Below are positions 23,401-33,332 of a stretch of DNA of 64,000 bases, one piece after another (the stretch's first letter is position 1; the number at the start of each line of letters is the position of its first letter). Source of the DNA: Drechmeria coniospora. Its lineage: Eukaryota; Ascomycota; Sordariomycetes; Hypocreales; Ophiocordycipitaceae. A program made the translations under genes and the position numbers. Below the pieces are notes generated by a model. The model saw only the letters and a program-made list of their open reading frames with translations. It did no database searches and was not told where the DNA came from. The stretch is from contig NC_054389.1 of NCBI RefSeq assembly GCF_001625195.1, forward strand, positions 9,110,520 through 9,174,519, in the 5' to 3' direction.

Positions 23401-24132
23401 AAGTTCTCGTCCCGCCACGGCCAGAAGGGCGTGGTGGGGCTCATCGTGGACCAGGAAGACATGCCGTTCGCCGACAACGGGCTCACGCCGGACATCATCA
23501 TGAACCCGCACGGTTTCCCGTCGCGAATGACGGTCGGCAAGCTGCTCGAATGTCTCACGGGCAAGGCTTCCATCCTCGTCGGGCGGAAGGACCTCGGCTT
23601 CGGCGACGCCTTCCGGTCGCACCCGGTCGAGCAGATGAGCCGTGTCCTCCTCGATCACGGCTTCTCCTGGGAGGGCAAGGACTACTTCACGTCGGGGCTG
23701 ACGGGGGAGCCTCTCGAGGCCTTCATCTTCAACGGCCCGATCTATTATCAGCGGCTGAAGCACATGGTCCAGGACAAGATGCACTCGCGCGCTCGGGGAC
23801 CGATGGCGATCCTGACGCGGCAGCCGACCGAAGGTCGATCACGGGACGGCGGCCTCCGGTTGGGCGAGATGGAGCGCGACTGCCTCATCGCGTACGGCGC
23901 GTCGCAGCTCCTGCTGGAGCGGCTCATGATCAGCTCGGACGGAGTGCAGATCGACATCTGCCAGCAGTGCGGCCTGTTCGGATACAAGGGCTACTGCCAC
24001 ACGTGCAAGAGCACGAGGGAGGTGACAAAGATGTCGATGCCGTACGCGGCCAAGCTGCTGGTGCAGGAGCTCATCAGCATGAACGTTGGCGTTCGTCTTC
24101 AGCTTGAAGACGAGTTTCCTCACCCGAGGTGA
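20443..24132 (+). CDS. RPC2: DNA-directed RNA polymerase III subunit RPC2 (second-largest subunit)
   Basis: Forms half of the active-site cleft of RNA polymerase III, which makes tRNA and 5S rRNA. Four exons: 20443-20569, 20655-20667 (13-nt microexon), 20730-20831 and 20901-24132; 3474 nt, 1157 aa. Introns are 85, 62 and 69 nt. Splicing yields [20 protein letters not shown], the Pol III-type N-terminus that separates it from RPB2 and RPA2. Hallmarks: [50 protein letters not shown], and a C-terminal zinc ribbon with Cys 1101, 1104, 1113 and 1116 ([16 protein letters not shown]). The protein ends LEDEFPHPR at the expected length. The large last exon has very high third-position GC, which creates long antisense frames. 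Confidence 0.96.
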
Positions 24133-27100
24133 GAGGGAACCGGGCCCGGGCGATGCCAAATATGGCAAATGTGTAGGATAGTGTAGCACGCCCACAGAGG
24201 TATCGCTGTCGGTCTGGATGGTATGGATGGTATGGATGCCGGCATAGCGACCGATGTACACTTGGATGCGAAAGGGATTAGAAGGATCATGGCGAGCCAA
24301 TCGGCCCCTACCTGCCTCGACCTGCCATGCCGCATGCCCGGCGCTTCCTGGGCGCTCATGCCGTGTCCTTGCCTGTGCTTGTCGATCAAACCCAGGCCCG
24401 GCGCAATACGGCGTTGGGCAGCTGATTCTGGCAGATGGGCAGGTTCTCCTAGCCATGCAGATTGGGCTTCTTTAGACTCACGTGATGAATCGCATGGGTG
24501 CCGCGTGATGGATGATGGATGAAGGATGGCCTGCATTCTTACCTGGTGAGCCTACCTATCTCGTTGCATGCAAGAGTACATGGCATGTACCGCACATGAG
24601 CTGTACTGGTAATTTGCACGTAGCCAGGCATCAGCGTATCAGCGTATCAGCTGAACGGGGATGCAACGGTATACATCGGGACGCAACGAGGAGCATCGGT
24701 ATCAGGTGTGCAGGTGACGAGACGTCAGCGTCGACAATGCGGAATCTCTTCTCTGGATACCAGGTTTGCTTCCTTGCCGTCGAGGGAAGAAGAAGCCTGC
24801 TCATCGACGCAGGGGAGCTGGTGGAAGAGTGAAGTGCGGGCCCGAGATTCGTTCTGCGGCGTGAACGGTGTGCTCGTGCTACTGGTGCCTGCCTACCGTT
24901 CGTTGCATGTGCTGTTGCTTGCGTTGGTTTGGGGTCCGTTCCTTGCCCCTCCCTGCTCGATGACACATGCCAGAATAGCAGTACAGCAGTACTCCAGGTC
25001 CTGGTGGCCCAAGGGCAGACTGGTCCGGCCATGGCGGTAATATCGAAGGCTGACTCCCGAGCGTGAGCATGCTCCGCCCTCGCGTGGTCGGAGACAAGGG
25101 GGGGAGGGTGCTATTTGGCCCCTCCTGTTGCATTGAACAGCATGACTGCTGGCGTGGACCTGGAGGCCATGCCTTGGCGGCAAGGGGTCGATTCGAATTG
25201 ATGAGGGACGAGGGCCAGTGACGCCGAGCGTACCGGCGGTGGACGTCAGGACATGCAGCATTACCAGGAAACGTTGGTGCTCCTAGGTATCATTCTCTTA
25301 TGCCCGCATCAGAAGCATAAGCGTCGGGCTCGCCTCAGCTGTACCTGAATCTTCATCGACCTCGAGTTCCATCGATTCATCAATCGAAAACCAATGAGCA
25401 GCCACCGACGGGATGTGGTCGGGGCGGGAAGCCGTCTCCCAATTCACGAACCAGGATGGACGTGCTGGAAGCTCCATCCGTCCACTTGGCAGACAAGGAA
25501 GGGCGGCCGCTTTCCGATGACCGTGTCAGAATAGACTGAGTGAACGCGACCGACTGGCTTCGAGAAAGGTGGAGGCCGAGGGGACGAGTCGCGACAGAGG
25601 AGGGGATGGTACGAAACAGCCCCATGATGAGGAGTGGTGGATCTCAACCATGGTTCCACGTTATTACAGTACGTCCGTGTACTCTACAGCTGCGCGGCGG
25701 AGGATGTACGGAGTGACTATTACTCCATGCTGGCAGGAGTAGCTGGTGGCAGGTAAATGCAGGTAGGCGAATATGTGATACATGAAGGGCGTCATTCAAC
25801 CTGTCGTTTTGCGTGTACATGCATGGACTGATCACATGTGTACTATGGGCACATTGCTGTACAGTATAAGACGATATTCCTAGTATGCAACTGCACAGCA
25901 AAGATGAATGAAGGGGATACCAATGTAGCAGGTTTTACAATATGAAAGAGCCAGTGTACGTACGGTACACCTCCAAGTAAGTATTGTGAGACAATCGCAC
26001 GCGAGCATGCAACTTGAATCTTGATGCTGCATGCCCCATGTAGTGCATATGTGTGCATGGAGTTGTTCTCAGAACTTCTACCACCTACTACCCCGTTAAT
26101 ACACGCACGACTATTCCGTACTCCATACTATGACTACATTTGTATAAACTTTTCTGACCACCGCTTGCATGAAATTTTCCTTTACTGCAATATCCCGAGC
26201 TTGGCCTGCCAAGTGCCTGCGTGCATTTGCATGTATCACGTACATGCATGCAGCTGTGGGTTATTCCACCTCCCCTCCCCTGGCATCCACTCTGCGTTCC
26301 CTGCCTCGGCTGCCAGGATGGGTATGAGGGCGATTACAACTGCAACGGCATTGATGTACGTACCGTACACGGTGTTCGTGCTAATATCTCGTATCCGGAC
26401 ATCAGCAAGAGTGGACGGGGTCGTCGTCGTTTCGAGTTTCTGCCGCCGCTGCGACGTAGCTGTCGGCAATGGCAATTTGTTCCCCCATACAACGACCGAC
26501 GACCACCACTGGCATTGGCCCAGCAATAATCCGTGGGCAGATGAAGGAGCACCGCAGACCCGTTCAACCGTCGCCATCGCATGAGGTGACCTCGATCAAC
26601 ATGCAGCGGCCGACAACGCATGTGGGGTGGACGCCTACTGGTCAAGGTCGAAGAAAGCAACCAGTCAGTCGTTCGTCGGTCGTCGGTTCGCCTGATCGCA
26701 TCTCACCAGGCTGGAAGAACAAACGACTGCTGCAGCTCCCAAGTACACTCGTGTATTGTGCACCGACATAAAAGAGCTCGCGGAATGGATCCGTACCGCG
26801 AAAGAAACCATCTGGGAGCGGCAGAAACAGAATGGCAAGTCTGTTATGCATAGGAGCTCGTCTGCCCAATGGACAATTCGACAGGTAAGCAGACCACGAG
26901 TTTCGTTCGACTGAGCTCCCATGCCCTCTCCGCATGTTTCCCTGCGTGCTTCCCTGCTTGTTCTCTTGCTTCCTTGCTTCTTGTTTTCCTTTCTTCCTTT
27001 CTTAACTCGCCGAGTGAAATCTTGGGGTCGGGACATATAAGAGCCTCGCTTCCCGCTTCCGAGCATTTGTCAGTCATCCTTTGCCATCCATCCTCCTCTT

Positions 27101-27218
27101 CCTACCTTCCTTCCTTACTTCAATCTTTCACTCCTTCGTTTCTCGTCCTTCCTTTGCTTCTTGCTTTCTCACTTCTCCTCCGTCGCAGAGTAGCATTCTC
27201 CTCCGGATACTTTGCATC
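24133..27218. other. Spacer and promoter upstream of the LPMO gene
   Basis: About 3 kb without a supported gene. Small local repeats occur (TGGATGGTA units near 24217-24237, CAGCGTATCAGCGTATCAGC near 24630). From about 26930 the plus strand becomes CT-rich, as in a fungal core promoter and leader. Confidence 0.6.
27036..27040 (+). promoter_or_regulatory. TATA-like element of the LPMO gene
   Basis: ACATATAAGAG lies about 180 nt before the ATG at 27219 and is followed by a long CT-rich stretch typical of highly expressed fungal genes. Confidence 0.5.
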
Positions 27219-28340
27219 ATGAACCTTGTCATCCGCTCTCTCGCCGCCGCCGTCGCGCTGGCCGCGTTGGTCAACGGCCACATGGAGATGACAGACCCGC
27301 CGCCCCTCGGCTCGACATTCAACCCCAACACGGACGAGGCCTTCAAGGACTACAACATGAGGTCGCCCATGAACATAACCGGCAACGACTTTCCCTGCCG
27401 GAAACACCACGAATTCATGGGCACACCGAGGGGCAAACCCGTCGCTTCCTGGATCCCGGGCCAGTCGTACAGCATGACCATCGCCGGCTCTGCTGATCAC
27501 AAAGGCGGTAGCTGCCAGGCCTCCGTCTCGCTCGACCGCGGCAAGTCCTTCAAGGTTATCCAATCGTACATCGGCAACTGCCCCCCCCCAGGCGAATCGA
27601 AGTACGACTTCACCCTGCCGAGCGATGTCCCTTCTGGTGAAATGCTCTTCGCTTGGTCCTGGCTTAACAACATGGGCAACCGCGAGATGTACATGAACTG
27701 CGCCGTCATCGACGTCAAGGCCGGTGGCAAGAAGCGTGCCGCTCCCTCCGTTCCCCTTGCCGAGCGTCCCGACATGTTTGTCGCCAATGTCGGCAACGGC
27801 GTCTGCACCTATGAAGGCACCGATGTCGAGTTTCCCGAGCCTGGTCCGGACACCAAGATGACCTCGGACAAACCCGCCCCCCCAGGAAACGGCGGCTGCA
27901 ACATATTTGGTGGCCCAAGTGGTGGTTCGGCACCGAAAAAACCGACTCCCCCGGAGAATCCGACACCTCAGGGACCAGCTACTCCGCAGAAGCCAACTGC
28001 TCCTAGGAAGCCAACTACTCCTCAGAATCCAACTACTCCTGACAAGCCAACTACTCCTCAGAAGCCAACTACTCCTGACAAGCCAACTACTCCTCAGAGG
28101 CCGTATCCTCCACCGAAACCATCTCGCCCCCAGCAGCCGACTCGCCCCCAGGTGCCTGACGACTTCCCCTCGGGTAACCCTAACTCCGGCAGCGATGATG
28201 GTGACGACGGAAGCTGGGACCCCGAAAGGTGGGGTGGTGATGACGGCGACGACGGCAGCTGGGACCCCAGCAGATGGGGCGGTGGTAATTGGAATCCCAA
28301 GAAATGGGGTTCCCAAAACTGGGAGCGCCGCCGAGCTTGA
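27219..28340 (+). CDS. Secreted AA11-like lytic polysaccharide monooxygenase with repeat-rich tail
   Basis: Predicted 373-aa, intronless, extracellular copper enzyme; AA11 enzymes oxidatively cleave chitin. Residues 1-20 are a signal peptide ending LAALVNG, so the mature protein starts with His21 (HMEMTDP), the N-terminal half of a copper histidine brace; the second His is probably His94 in ADHKGGSCQ. Also seen are DFPC, and AWSWLNNMGNREMYMNCA with a candidate axial Tyr. After the catalytic domain (to about residue 200) comes a Pro/Thr linker of PTTPxK repeats with 6-residue period, then two DDGDDGSWDPxRWGG units and a basic end (WERRRA). I recognise no chitin-binding module in the tail. A run of nine C at 27591-27599 lies inside the frame, so sequencing error there would frameshift it. 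Substrate is inferred from the family. Confidence 0.8.
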   Translation: MNLVIRSLAAAVALAALVNGHMEMTDPPPLGSTFNPNTDEAFKDYNMRSPMNITGNDFPCRKHHEFMGTPRGKPVASWIPGQSYSMTIAGSADHKGGSCQASVSLDRGKSFKVIQSYIGNCPPPGESKYDFTLPSDVPSGEMLFAWSWLNNMGNREMYMNCAVIDVKAGGKKRAAPSVPLAERPDMFVANVGNGVCTYEGTDVEFPEPGPDTKMTSDKPAPPGNGGCNIFGGPSGGSAPKKPTPPENPTPQGPATPQKPTAPRKPTTPQNPTTPDKPTTPQKPTTPDKPTTPQRPYPPPKPSRPQQPTRPQVPDDFPSGNPNSGSDDGDDGSWDPERWGGDDGDDGSWDPSRWGGGNWNPKKWGSQNWERRRA

Positions 28341-28663
28341 AACCGCAACGTCAATCGCAACCTGTGAGTTGTGATTCGGCTTGGATGAGCGCTTGGTCAG
28401 GTGCCCGCACGAACCCGAGACAATGTCTCCGGGGCTGCCCTGCCGCATCTATAGGTGTCCACCTTTAGGTGGCGGCGTCAAACGATGCGGGTTCCTCGTC
28501 TTTACCTCCTCCCCCGATAGCTCTCCGGGTAGTAGCATCATGTGGTTCTCGGAAACTTGAAACTTGATGTTCAGTGTATATATATAGAAAACCAAAGCAG
28601 CAGCAGCAGCGGGTAGCGTGGTTGATCCATAGCAAACTGTTAGCATCCAATAGGCTTGCATTT
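28341..28663. other. Convergent 3' flanks of the LPMO and RAD57-like genes
   Basis: This 323-nt stretch holds only the two 3' ends, with a short TATATATA run near 28579 and a GCAGCAGCAGCAGC microsatellite near 28599. No gene is seen. Confidence 0.6.
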
Positions 28664-30082
28664 TCACCCATTATCCTTTGACTTGGACTTGCTCGTTGAT
28701 TTGACTGCCCGGAGACCCCCCATGAAAATCTCAAACTCGGTTGCCCCATCCAGGCCTTGTCCCGAGGCACTCGTGTGCGAGGCGAAGACTACCTTCATCC
28801 ATCTTCTCCACGCCTTCAGGGTCGGTGTCTCAGCATCGAAGTCGCCATCGTCGGCTTCCAGTGGTGCCGCGATCCTCCTGGGCCGACCGTATACTGGTCG
28901 CTTGAAGAGCGCGATCCGACAGGATATCTGCGTCGACCAGACGAGCCCCAGGCTAGGCGTCTTGAGGCCGTAAGAAGGATGCGGATCGTCACCCCAGCCC
29001 GTAAACCAGCGCTGCTGGTGTTCGAGCCGCAGCGCCGGCGGCGCGGGCTGGCCGTCTGGTGGGAAGGAAAAGGACGTCGGAGACGAGTGGTTTTCACGGG
29101 GTGTGCTTCCCGGGGTGCCGGATGCCATGCTACCGTGCGGGGCATTGCGAGGAACGCCGATGGAGGGTGAGGAGAAGCGGTCGGCAACTTGGTTGGCAAC
29201 GACGACGGCAAGCTCGTGTCGCCTAGCCAGGTTTCGTAGCAGGGCCCCGAGCCGAATCAGTTCGGTGCTCCGCGCTGCCATGTTCGAACCGCGGGAGCCC
29301 TGGCGCTCGAACTCGGCTCGGTAATTTGCAGCAACGGAATCGACGACGAGCAGCCCGATTCTGTGACGCTCAAGTAGGACCGGCACCTGGTACTCAACGA
29401 TGTGGTCCTGGGATTCGAGGTCGGGCGTGACGGTGCTTAGGATATTATCCAATGAAGGGCGGTCTGCGTCGTCGATGGCCTGAAGGATGGGGCTCGAGCC
29501 GAGAATCTGGGCAAGTCGTTGAGTCGCGAGACCGGACTCGGTCGAGATGTAGAGGGCCTGCTTGCCGAGGCCGCGCGGGGGCGGCAGCTGGACGGCGAGG
29601 CAGAGAGCGAGTAGGTACTGCGTCTTGCCGGCACCGCTCTCGCCCGCGAACTCGGTGATGGAGCCAACGGGAATGCCTCCTCCAAGCGCGGCGTCAAGAT
29701 CATCGTCAAGCGTCGAGATGGAGATGGCTTCGCTGAAGTTGCCTGGCCTCGCCTTGGCTTGCCCGACACGTTGCTCCTCATCCTCATCCGCATCGTCCGT
29801 CCTTTCCGACTCTTCGGCCCCTTCTACTCCTTCCGGCCTCTGCTTCTCGCCAGCGGCCGGTGCGAGGAGCATCTCCGGAACAACATCATCCGATAATGAG
29901 GCCTGGATCGCCGCGATGAGGCGCTTGAGGTCGAGCAGCGGGAGGTGCGTCTGCTTCGCGATGTCGGCTGGGTGCAATGAGAGGAGATCCGTCGTCGACA
30001 GCCCGTGCTGCTCGATCGTCGAGAGGAGGGCCGAGAAGGGGGTGACGGGAAAGGAGGGGAGGATGCGGACGAGGTCGGTCAT
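28664..30082 (-). CDS. RAD57: Rad57/XRCC3-type RecA-fold DNA repair protein
   Basis: RAD51 paralog of 472 aa, intronless. In yeast, Rad57 pairs with Rad55 and helps load Rad51 at double-strand breaks. Evidence: an N-terminal helical segment (DLLSLHPADIAKQTHLPLLD), a Walker A P-loop GESGAGKTQ at about residues 147-155, AALGGGIPVGSITEFAG just before it, a Walker B strand RIGLLVVDSVAANYRAEF, and AVVVANQVADRF. The ATG at 30082 is preferred because the frame upstream has no other good start and MTDLVRILPSFP fits the family. The C-terminal region is longer and Pro/Ser-rich in the middle. It could be named XRCC3 or Rhp57; family membership is firm, the exact paralog slightly less so. Confidence 0.88.
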   Translation of the reverse strand: MTDLVRILPSFPVTPFSALLSTIEQHGLSTTDLLSLHPADIAKQTHLPLLDLKRLIAAIQASLSDDVVPEMLLAPAAGEKQRPEGVEGAEESERTDDADEDEEQRVGQAKARPGNFSEAISISTLDDDLDAALGGGIPVGSITEFAGESGAGKTQYLLALCLAVQLPPPRGLGKQALYISTESGLATQRLAQILGSSPILQAIDDADRPSLDNILSTVTPDLESQDHIVEYQVPVLLERHRIGLLVVDSVAANYRAEFERQGSRGSNMAARSTELIRLGALLRNLARRHELAVVVANQVADRFSSPSIGVPRNAPHGSMASGTPGSTPRENHSSPTSFSFPPDGQPAPPALRLEHQQRWFTGWGDDPHPSYGLKTPSLGLVWSTQISCRIALFKRPVYGRPRRIAAPLEADDGDFDAETPTLKAWRRWMKVVFASHTSASGQGLDGATEFEIFMGGLRAVKSTSKSKSKDNG

Positions 30083-30692
30083 CGATCTTCTGTTCTTGCG
30101 CCCTTGCCTGTGGAGGACCGACGCGTAAATGGCGGGTGTGACCGACAGTGTGGAATCGTTCACACTAGCGCACATGCACAACACCGATTACTCTCCGAGT
30201 ACAAAGTACGCGCTGCTGGAGACAACATCAAGCAAGACAACTGAAGCAGGTCCGTGAAACTAAAACACACATTTGAAGTCCTTTTTCTTGGACACACATC
30301 GAACCATTACATCTCGATCCTTCTAAATCGGGGGAGCTGAGCTGAGCCATCGCCTCGAAGTAGTCGTCACGCCCTATTACGTAGGACGCGCATATACATG
30401 TACTTACTGAAGTATGTGCAATGCAGTCCATAGCGGCTTCATCCCCCCCTACCCTACACTTCACCACTGCTGTTCTCGCCAACGACATTAATCGCCAAAC
30501 TCACGTGTTCACGTGCATCACCTCATCATTCCTTGCGTCCCAGGGAGAGTTTGAAACGGATTGGAAATATCATCGCGTGAGGCTAGCACAACCAAGCGTT
30601 CGTGTTTGCGCGATGGGGAAAGATGAGTGTGTTGCAACGGTTCATGGTACATCACTACAACATAAGAGGGTCATCAGGAACCAACAAGCACG
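30083..30692. other. Intergenic region between two minus-strand genes
   Basis: Holds the promoter of the RAD57-like gene and the 3' flank of the carnitine acetyltransferase gene. Short frames on both strands have no domain features. Confidence 0.55.
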
Positions 30693-33332
30693 TCACTCTG
30701 TCGCCAACCGCAGCTTCTTGCCAACGTCTCTTCTCCTGGCCTGCACCGTCGCCCGTTCCGATGCCTTCGACCCTGTTTTGTCCGCAGCGTGATCCCGTGC
30801 CTTGAGTGCCTGCAGAAGCATGCCGGCGTCGAAGAAGCCATCTGTGGATCGGATCATAATTAGCACGCGCAGCGCATCAACCGCATCGACAATGGGGAGC
30901 TCGTCCACTTACATCCGCCCAGCTCATCATCATCGCTCGCCAACGTACTCTCCTCAAATATCGACGCGGCATCATTGGATCTTGGCGTCTTGATGGCCTC
31001 GGTGCCCATGATGGGACGGCCGCGAGACTTGAGCCTGCTGGCGGGCTTGAGCTGCGCAGACTCTGCCTCCCGCGCCCGGCTAGCCTTGCCCGTCGATGAC
31101 TTGCGGTTTGTGAGCCGGAGCAAGCGTCGAATTTCCATCAAGTAGCTCTCGAGCGCCGCCACGAAGCGCTTCGTCTGGCGGTGCTTGCTCGACACGCAGA
31201 TGGAAATGGATTCGTCCTTGATGATGTATCCAATTCCGAACCCATCCCCGGAGGTGGGACCGAAGCCGAACTGCCGAAGAGATGGGTTGCCGCAGTTGGA
31301 AGTAGAAAGTATCGTCGTGTTGAGCTTATCCCACCCCGAGTCTGCAAATATGAAGGGCAACGACTGGACATCTCGGGGCCGAGAAACGGTGCTGTCTCCC
31401 CGACCTCGACTGGTCTCGACAACCTCGCCGCCGTGACCTCCAGCGAGAGAGGATTCGTCATTGGTGGGGCTGGACTGCCCCGCGCTGCTCATGCTGCTGT
31501 CCACTTCGTCGTCGATGTACTTCTGCCAGACGCAGAGCAGTGCGTAGAGATGCCGATCGCAGCCCTGCGCCTTGGCACAGTTTCTCGTCCGGGTGACATG
31601 CTGCTGGCAGGCCTGTTTGAGCGCCTCGATCTTTTGCTCAAGAGGGTTGTCGGCCCAAAAGGTCTGGACGAAATCGACCGAGTCGGCGGAAACGGTCCGG
31701 ATGGCTTCCGTGCGACCGTGCAAGAAGATCTTGGTCATGGCCGGCTCATACGTGCACTCAACCCGACCGTAGAGGCCGTAGTAGGCTGCCTGGAAGGCCA
31801 TCTGGACAAAGGCATCTGGCGAGAAGCCCATGGAGGTGATGAAATTCTTGCCGTACGAGTCGAAGTCGAGGCATTGGAACTCGTTTTGCTCGATGAGATC
31901 GGCGAGCCTCGTCTCGGCAAAGCGAACGGCTATGCTCAATTCCGGGATCATGTCCCACTCGAGCTTGCGCGGCGTTGTGTTGACATCCCCAAAGCTTTCG
32001 GGGTCCCTCTTGGACGGATCGGGGCTCCTCGTCGCCCACAGCGTAGGAGCTTGGCCGTTGATGGAGCGGGCAAAACGGAGGATGGTGTCGGTGTAGACGT
32101 CGCTGGCAAATCTCAAGACCGTGTGCCCGTCGACGCCCGTGTGTTCAAAGTTGATACCGGCGCTGCCGTTTTTGCAAACAATGATTTGCAACTTGTCGTA
32201 CCATCGATTCGTGCATGTGCCGATTTGAACACCGTTCTTCACCTCGCTAGTGCCGCACAGCATGTTTTGACAGAGGTCCGCGACGTCGGAAGGCTCTGCG
32301 TAGTCGAGGCAAAGGGCGAAGAGGGCCGAGTCGACGATGTTGAGGCAGTCAGCGTTGTTGGAGCCAGGGTCCTTGGTCAACACGTCTCTCAAACCAGACC
32401 AAACCTTGCGATTCTCGGTGCTCAGGACGCCAAGGGCGCCCTTTGCGGCTTCTTGTATCGGCGTCTGACTGGCATCATTTGTGATGGTCTGCAGGTTGAT
32501 GGCGATGTCCCTCTCGGTCATGATGACGTCCGAGTTGTCGTCGAGGACATCGAACCAGTATATCTGACCGTGGCACATGACAACGATATGCTTGGAGGCG
32601 GCGTCCTGCACAATCTGGCAGCCGTTTTCAGTCGGCACTCGGGCCGTTCCGAACAGACGCGAAAATTGGTACATGCATAGCGGCGTTCCCTTGAAGCTGT
32701 CCGGAGGGAGCTCCTCTTTCCGCACGGCTCTGATGAAGTCGAGAGCGGAAACGACCAGGGAAGCCGCACGGGTCACCTGGTTGTTTCTAGCGGGCGTGGG
32801 ATCATCTTCGAGGAGGAAGAAAGGATTCAAGTTGAGAACGACAGGGTTGTCGAAGTTGAGGTACGAGTCGTACCCTAGCCTGCGTCAGTTTCGTTCGGAG
32901 CATGAAGCGAGGCCACGTACAGAACTGTTCGATGTAGCTCGTCTTCCCGTGAGCGTATTTCTTAAGCTTCTCTTGCAAATCTGGCCCGTCGTTCTTGAGA
33001 AACTCCGAAACTGCACTATGCGTCTCTGCCGCCTCGCTCGGAGTCTGCAGTGGCTTGAGCACTTCGAGATAGTTTTGACACGTGCTCTCGAGGTCGGGGA
33101 TCGGGAGCTTGGGTAGCTTGTCTTGGGAGGCGAAGGTGATGCCCCCCTTCTTGGTATCATACGCAGCCATAGGAACTCGAGTATAGGCCGACGACAGGTT
33201 CAAAGGTAGTCGAGGAGCCTCGAGTTCTGGAGCGTCCGGTACGATGCGAGGAACGGATGGGTTGACGACAGGCTCGGCAAGTCTTGCCTCGAGCGAGGTG
33301 GGAGGGCTGAAAAGGCGGACTTTAGCAGGCAT
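30693..33332 (-). CDS. Carnitine O-acetyltransferase, probably cytosolic (FacC type)
   Basis: Moves acetyl groups between CoA and carnitine so that acetyl units can enter mitochondria; needed for growth on acetate and similar sources. Three exons: 33332-32921, 32874-30913 and 30841-30693; 2523 nt, 840 aa. Introns are 46 nt (GTACGT...GCTAG) and 71 nt (GTAAGT...CCACAG). Splicing gives EQFWYDSYLNFDNPVVLN, a choline/carnitine acyltransferase signature, and at the end DDELGGYGFFDAGMLLQAL. The catalytic His is about residue 382 in NFEHTGVDGHTVLRF; other family segments are KHIVVMCHGQIYWFDV and GFGPTSGDGFGIGY. No mitochondrial presequence and no peroxisomal C-terminal tripeptide (it ends RLATE), which favours the cytosolic isoform. 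It contains a Ser-rich insert (DSSMSSAGQSSPTNDE). Confidence 0.93.

Noticed and set aside
26236..26577. 113-aa minus-strand frame upstream of the LPMO gene
   Set aside because: No domain, low-quality start, and an equally long frame on the other strand.
31181..32680. 499-aa plus-strand frame antisense to the carnitine acetyltransferase
   Set aside because: Shadow of a GC3-rich gene; the sense strand has all family motifs.
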